From Bathynomus jamesi (Eukaryota > Arthropoda > Malacostraca > Isopoda > Cirolanidae), in contig JAJOZX010006162.1 of the NCBI GenBank assembly GCA_023014485.1, forward strand, positions 215,505 to 279,504: a stretch of 64,000 nucleotides of DNA, written 5' to 3'. The position numbers and the translations under genes are program-made. Below are positions 60,045 through 64,000 of the stretch, piece after piece. The notes beneath the pieces were generated by a model, which worked only from the letters and a program-made list of their open reading frames with translations, had not been told where the DNA came from and searched no databases. The stretch's first letter is position 1. Every line of letters begins with the position of its first letter.

Positions 60045-61249
60045 CTTTCTTGAGATTTTGGTGACCCGCTTCGAGATTCCTCTCCAGGAACGTGTCCAAA
60101 CGACCAGAAATCTTGCGAAGAAGTTTAAAATCTTCTTCAGGAATTGAAAGAGTCTGCATGTAAGGAGGAAACGCAAGTAAATCAGAAAAGATGCACTCTA
60201 AATGGGAGTAGTATATATGAACCTTGAACTCGACATTTCACTTTTTTATTTGTGTTTATAGGCTACCTGGGAAAGAGAATTAAATTATTATATATGTGCA
60301 TTTATTCTATGAAGGATTAGGATTTGTAAGTTTCTTCCACATATTTATTAACTTCCCTTATAAGGATAGGTCTAAGATTAAAAAGTCTAACCTGTGACCC
60401 AGAGCCTAGCCTTAGCCCTCGGACTCTTGATATACAGTAAGCTAACTCTTAGTTAAGTCGCTAAGTTTGACAAACTGTAATCGAGAAAAGACACTGATAA
60501 ATTAGGAAATGTTGAGGTTAGACCATCCAAAATAATTACATAAATTTAAAGTAAAACTTATGAGAAAGCTGAGCTGAATCTGATTTGTATTCACTTCAAA
60601 ACGTAGAGTTAGAGTTGGACTACTTCAGGAATTTCAAATGATAAATGGCTCTTATGATGTGAATTATATAGGATGCGATTTGATAAGGATACAAAGTCAA
60701 TTGCAAGAAATAATGGATATAAACTGAAAGTTAAACGCTTGGAGCGAGTAATGTTGTGAAGCACTTCTTCATATCAATTTAAATTTGAAGTAAAACTTAA
60801 ACTATCTCAGCTTTCATACATTAGAGAGTTTAGTGTCAGAAAGTTGATTAGATATTTCATTAAACATTTCACATTAGTCTTTGATTGGATGAAGGAAGAA
60901 ATGATTCTTCAACATAAAATAAGTAATTCTCAGTTGGACTATTTATTTTATTTAATTTGTCTTTTAAGCTTTTGGCTTTAGTGGAATCTCAGGTTAATTA
61001 AAGATAAAACATCAGTTAAAAGGTAGTTTTCATTAATAATATATAAATCATGAATAAGAAATATTAATTAATTTAAAATATATAAATGAACGAATATCTG
61101 AAAATTAGACAATGAATTTAAATCACGGTGATGTCATGAAGGTCATTTTGAAAATATATATTTTTATTTAGTTTTATTTATAAATTTATTTATAAAATAA
61201 AAATTACAATATTTCTCTTATGTTACAATAATACTTTAGTACAAATAAT

Positions 61250-61768
61250 GGATCATGTCAAGAATAGCGAACCCAATTTTACCATGTCAAGAATAGCGAA
61301 CCCAAAAATTCCCTTGTCAAGAATAGCGAACCCAAAAGTTTCCGTGCGGTTCTCGGGTAGCAAAAATTAACCAAACTATCACGACTTAACCTAACCAATC
61401 GTCAAGGGCGTACAATTAACCTAAAAAAATAAAAAACAAAAAAAATTTATTTATTTATTTATTTTTATATATTAAGAGAAGAGGATTCTTTATACTGTAC
61501 GGCATTGACGATTGGTTAGGTTAAGTCGTGCTAGTTTGGTTAAATAAAAAAAGACTAATATAAAAGCATTTAATACGTCCTTAACTAATTACTTAAAATT
61601 GGGAAACATAAACCTACCGTCTGAAGTTATGAAAACGTCCTTGAGGACTTCCCATGTCAAGAATAGCGAACCCAATTTTACCATGTCAAGAATAGCGAAC
61701 CCAAAAATTCCCTTGTCAAGAATAGCGAACCCTGCCAGGTGTTGGGTTCGCTATTCTTGACATGATCC
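61250..61768. mobile_element. MITE with ATGTCAAGAATAGCGAACCC repeats, 519 bp
   Basis: Perfect 8-base duplication CAAATAAT (61242-61249 and 61769-61776); positions 640-655 in arm C are the empty site. Ends GGATCATGTCAAG, inverted at the right. GTCAAGAATAGCGAACCC occurs six times in direct order and once inverted. Interior has the CCTAACCAATCGTCAAGGGC core and its inverse around an AT-rich loop. No coding sequence. Confidence 0.85.
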
Positions 61769-63512
61769 CAAATAATATTATAATACTGTCAAATGGTCTA
61801 TTCATTTTATGTAATTTTGTCCTTAATCTTTCAGCTTTACTGAGTTCTCAAATTAATGAGAGATAAATTGCATTATATAAAAGTCACCATTAAATTATGG
61901 TTAATGTACAGAGAAACTAATAGTAGAAATACACTAGAAATCAAGTTTAAGTTATTGCTATAGATATGAAACCTATAAAAACAGTCATTATTGTAGAAAT
62001 GATACTAATACAATACCAAGAAATGAATGTTAGACACGAGAAATGAACAAGTAATACAGAAATGTACATTTATTACATTATTATCGATCTTTATCAGTAT
62101 TCCATTATTAATTGAGATTTCAACTTGTTTTTAAACGAAATATTTTTTTATATCAGCACTTAAATCATCCCATATTTCAAGTCCATCGAAAATGGGTAAT
62201 TTCTGAGATGAACACAATCTAAAGTGAGGAATAACGTACTTTCATCTATTTCTAGTCTGATATGAGTGAATTTCTTGATGAGTTACAAAATAATATTTAT
62301 TTATCCAATGTAAGTTAATGATTTTGTTCTTATATTTGTAAATGAAAATAAAATGTGCCACTTTCATTACATCTTTGATCTTTAATAGTTTTACTTCTTT
62401 GAAGAATGCACTTCAGTGATCATAGAAATCAAAATATATATTATATATTTTATCCTATTTTTAAATAATTTGGGAGCCCATTAAACGCTAATGCGTAAAG
62501 GCCAAATTAAATAAAATAAAAAGTCCTGTGAACAATTGTTCATTATATTATTGTACAGTGAAAAGCTAAATTGGTCCATACAGACCAACGTTTCTTCAAA
62601 ATTATTCGTTCCTTTTTCTGAACTGATTATGAAACGATCTTAGAAGCCGTTGGAAAATATTTCCTTTCAGATTCCACTTTGAATCAATTATATTCACTTT
62701 CAAAATATAAATTACTGTATTCCAAATTTGTCAACATTTGAAAAATGGACAATTCATTTTATTTTAATTCTTTCAAATGGAACAATTAAAATTTAAAACG
62801 GTATTTTTTGAACAACTTTACAGTTTAACATGACACAAATTGTAATATTTTAATATTTATTTCTAAAATGAAGATTTTAAAATTTGAAAAAAATAAAAGT
62901 TGATTAATAAAATAATAAAAGTAAGTAGACTACACCCACATACCCACACCGGACCTACAAATCAAACTTAACGCTCTATTTTCACCACCGTTTGTTGTGT
63001 CGATAAAAATAATAATAATAATAGTAGTAATAATAATAATAATAATAATAAAAAAATGGCGCACCAATGACTATATTATTATGTTATATTTAACACAATA
63101 TTGTAAGATTAATATTCACTATTGAAAAACTTAAATATATTAAATAGTTTTTATTAAAAATATTTCTTTCCTTATTTTCATTAAAATCTTTCTTCATTTA
63201 GTGATTGTCTTTTATTGTCTACCTATCTATTTATATATGTGTATGTCTATCTGTATGTGTGTCTATTCCTAAAATATTATCGGGTAAACAAAGCGTTGAG
63301 AACAAAAAATATTTAGACTTTTTCTTAATTCAACAACAATACATTTACCTATTTGATCATTAATAAAAACTAATCCCATGGTTATGGTTTTTATGGTAGA
63401 TAGGAAATGTACTTACCACGCAACTGTTGATGGTTTCCTTCGAGTCAAACAATACACCACCTTTCACCCCAAAACAAAATGAGGCCAAAATTAAAATTAA
63501 TTTCACAATCAT

Positions 63513-64000
63513 TTTCACTTTTTTAATCACGAAAACCTTTATTTAAAAGTATTTTAAAAACAATAACTTTTATAAAGGAAATAGAAAGAACGTGATGTAG
63601 AGCAGTACTTAGGAATAAAAGTGCCAGAGTTTGTGAAGTCGACGCTTTATTATACCAACAAAATGGAATTTGCACCCATGAAGTGAACGCAGTTATCTCT
63701 CTTAATTCGCGTAAATACTCAGTGCTAAAGAACATCAGGAAACGCCTTTCTGAACTTCCTGGAAATGTGCGCAACGACCTTAAAAATTTAGTGTATTGAG
63801 GGAAGCTTTTTTATGATAAAAGTTAAAAGTTTACTTCCTATTTTGCAACGCATTTCCTGTTTCGTTTATTCTTTAGGATAGAATTAGGTAAAATATTATT
63901 TAAAAATTAAAAATGATTATATTGGTAATTCTGTTTGTATATAAACCCATTAAATATTTGCTTTATTAAAATGAATTTATGATTAAAATTAAATGTTGCA
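63513..64000 (-). promoter_or_regulatory. 5' flank and candidate promoter of copy B
   Basis: Reverse complement of the copy A 5' flank, including CTTTATAAAAGTTATTG at about 63560 (same TATA-like word and spacing to the ATG). An open frame read across it (63774-63523) exists in all three copies but looks like flank, not a gene. Confidence 0.4.

Larger units (their letters stand above)
46605..63512 (-). pseudogene. Fibrinogen-related protein, copy B (10 exons, one premature stop)
   Basis: Exons in transcript order: 63512-63417, 60153-60045, 54691-54511, 54093-53995, 53810-53730, 53442-53371, 53077-52911, 52440-52314, 47154-47045, 46843-46605. Every exon has exactly the length and phase of copy A, and splice sites are intact. 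The only break seen is in exon 6: TAA at 53426-53424 replaces GAA (codon 195), right after the first FReD cysteine. The predicted product would stop at 194 aa, keeping the signal peptide and helix but losing the whole FReD. Downstream exons still read cleanly ([28 protein letters not shown]), so loss is recent, allelic, bypassed, or a sequencing error. Intron 8 holds a 3.7-kb transposon and intron 2 a MITE cluster. Confidence 0.85.
44196..64000. repeat. Inverted-repeat arm B (pairs with copy A)
   Basis: Reverse complement of the A arm from 30905 back to about 13400, continuing past the right edge. Insertions found only here: 45738-45939, 48006-51722, the 55000-58070 MITE cluster and 61250-61768. 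From 60597 on, the direct orientation also matches 1-2930 (copy C side). Confidence 0.85.

Noticed and set aside
1..64000. The palindromes as simple read-folding or haplotype-duplication artefacts.
   Set aside because: The arms differ by many point changes and by several independent transposon insertions with proper target duplications and empty sites, which an artefact would not create. Local assembly errors remain possible.

Overview
The window is eukaryotic, AT-rich, intron-bearing and crowded with mobile DNA. The one recognisable host gene family is a secreted fibrinogen-related protein (FReD family, like tachylectin-5, ficolins and ixoderins). Together with the repeat types (mariner, piggyBac, hAT-like and foldback MITEs, Penelope, CR1/jockey-like LINEs, a 5S-derived SINE), this points to an arthropod, most likely a crustacean or chelicerate. 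Species is not decidable from the sequence. Nothing prokaryotic was seen.

Five FReD-gene copies or fragments are visible. Copy A (+, 13807-28620) is an apparently intact 10-exon gene whose phases all match: 1281 coding bases, 426 aa, made of a signal peptide, a short helical/coiled segment, a linker and a C-terminal FReD. Copy B (-, 63512-46605) has the same ten exons with the same lengths and phases, but codon 195, at the start of the FReD, is TAA instead of GAA. Copy C (-) enters from beyond the left edge; only exon 1 (2392-2299) is inside, and two one-base deletions break it. Copy D (-) is a last-exon relic split by a 3-kb transposon (9990-9832 and 6841-6745). Copy E (-, 37275-34690) is a gene segment with a broken exon 2.

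These copies form nested inverted repeats. C and A are divergent: arms 1-6034 and 10240-16795 flank a 4.2-kb spacer holding the D relic and the transposon. A and B are convergent: arms from about 13400 to 30905 and 44196 to 64000 flank a 13.3-kb spacer holding LINE fragments and copy E. Each arm has its own transposon insertions, and the partner arm often preserves the empty site. That gives exact element ends and target duplications, and argues that the arms are real, aged duplications.

Layout: 1-6034 arm C (exon 1, SINE tails, 1-kb foldback). 6035-10239 spacer 1. 10240-13800 arm A upstream (tRNA-SINE, piggyBac derivative). 13807-28620 gene A, with introns holding hAT and foldback MITEs, a Penelope relic, a DD34D mariner and a 5S-SINE. 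28621-30905 gene A 3' flank. 30906-34680 two LINE copies. 34690-37275 copy E. 37300-43600 LINE relics. 43600-44330 SINE and mariner end. 44330-46604 gene B 3' flank. 46605-63512 gene B, with a 3.7-kb CACTG-ended element carrying a nested mariner, and a cluster of foldback MITEs. 63513-64000 gene B promoter side.

The most novel-looking signals are two multi-copy gene families of unassigned transposon superfamily, caught with their ends (6842-9823 and 48006-51722), and a set of foldback MITEs with different termini but one shared internal core.
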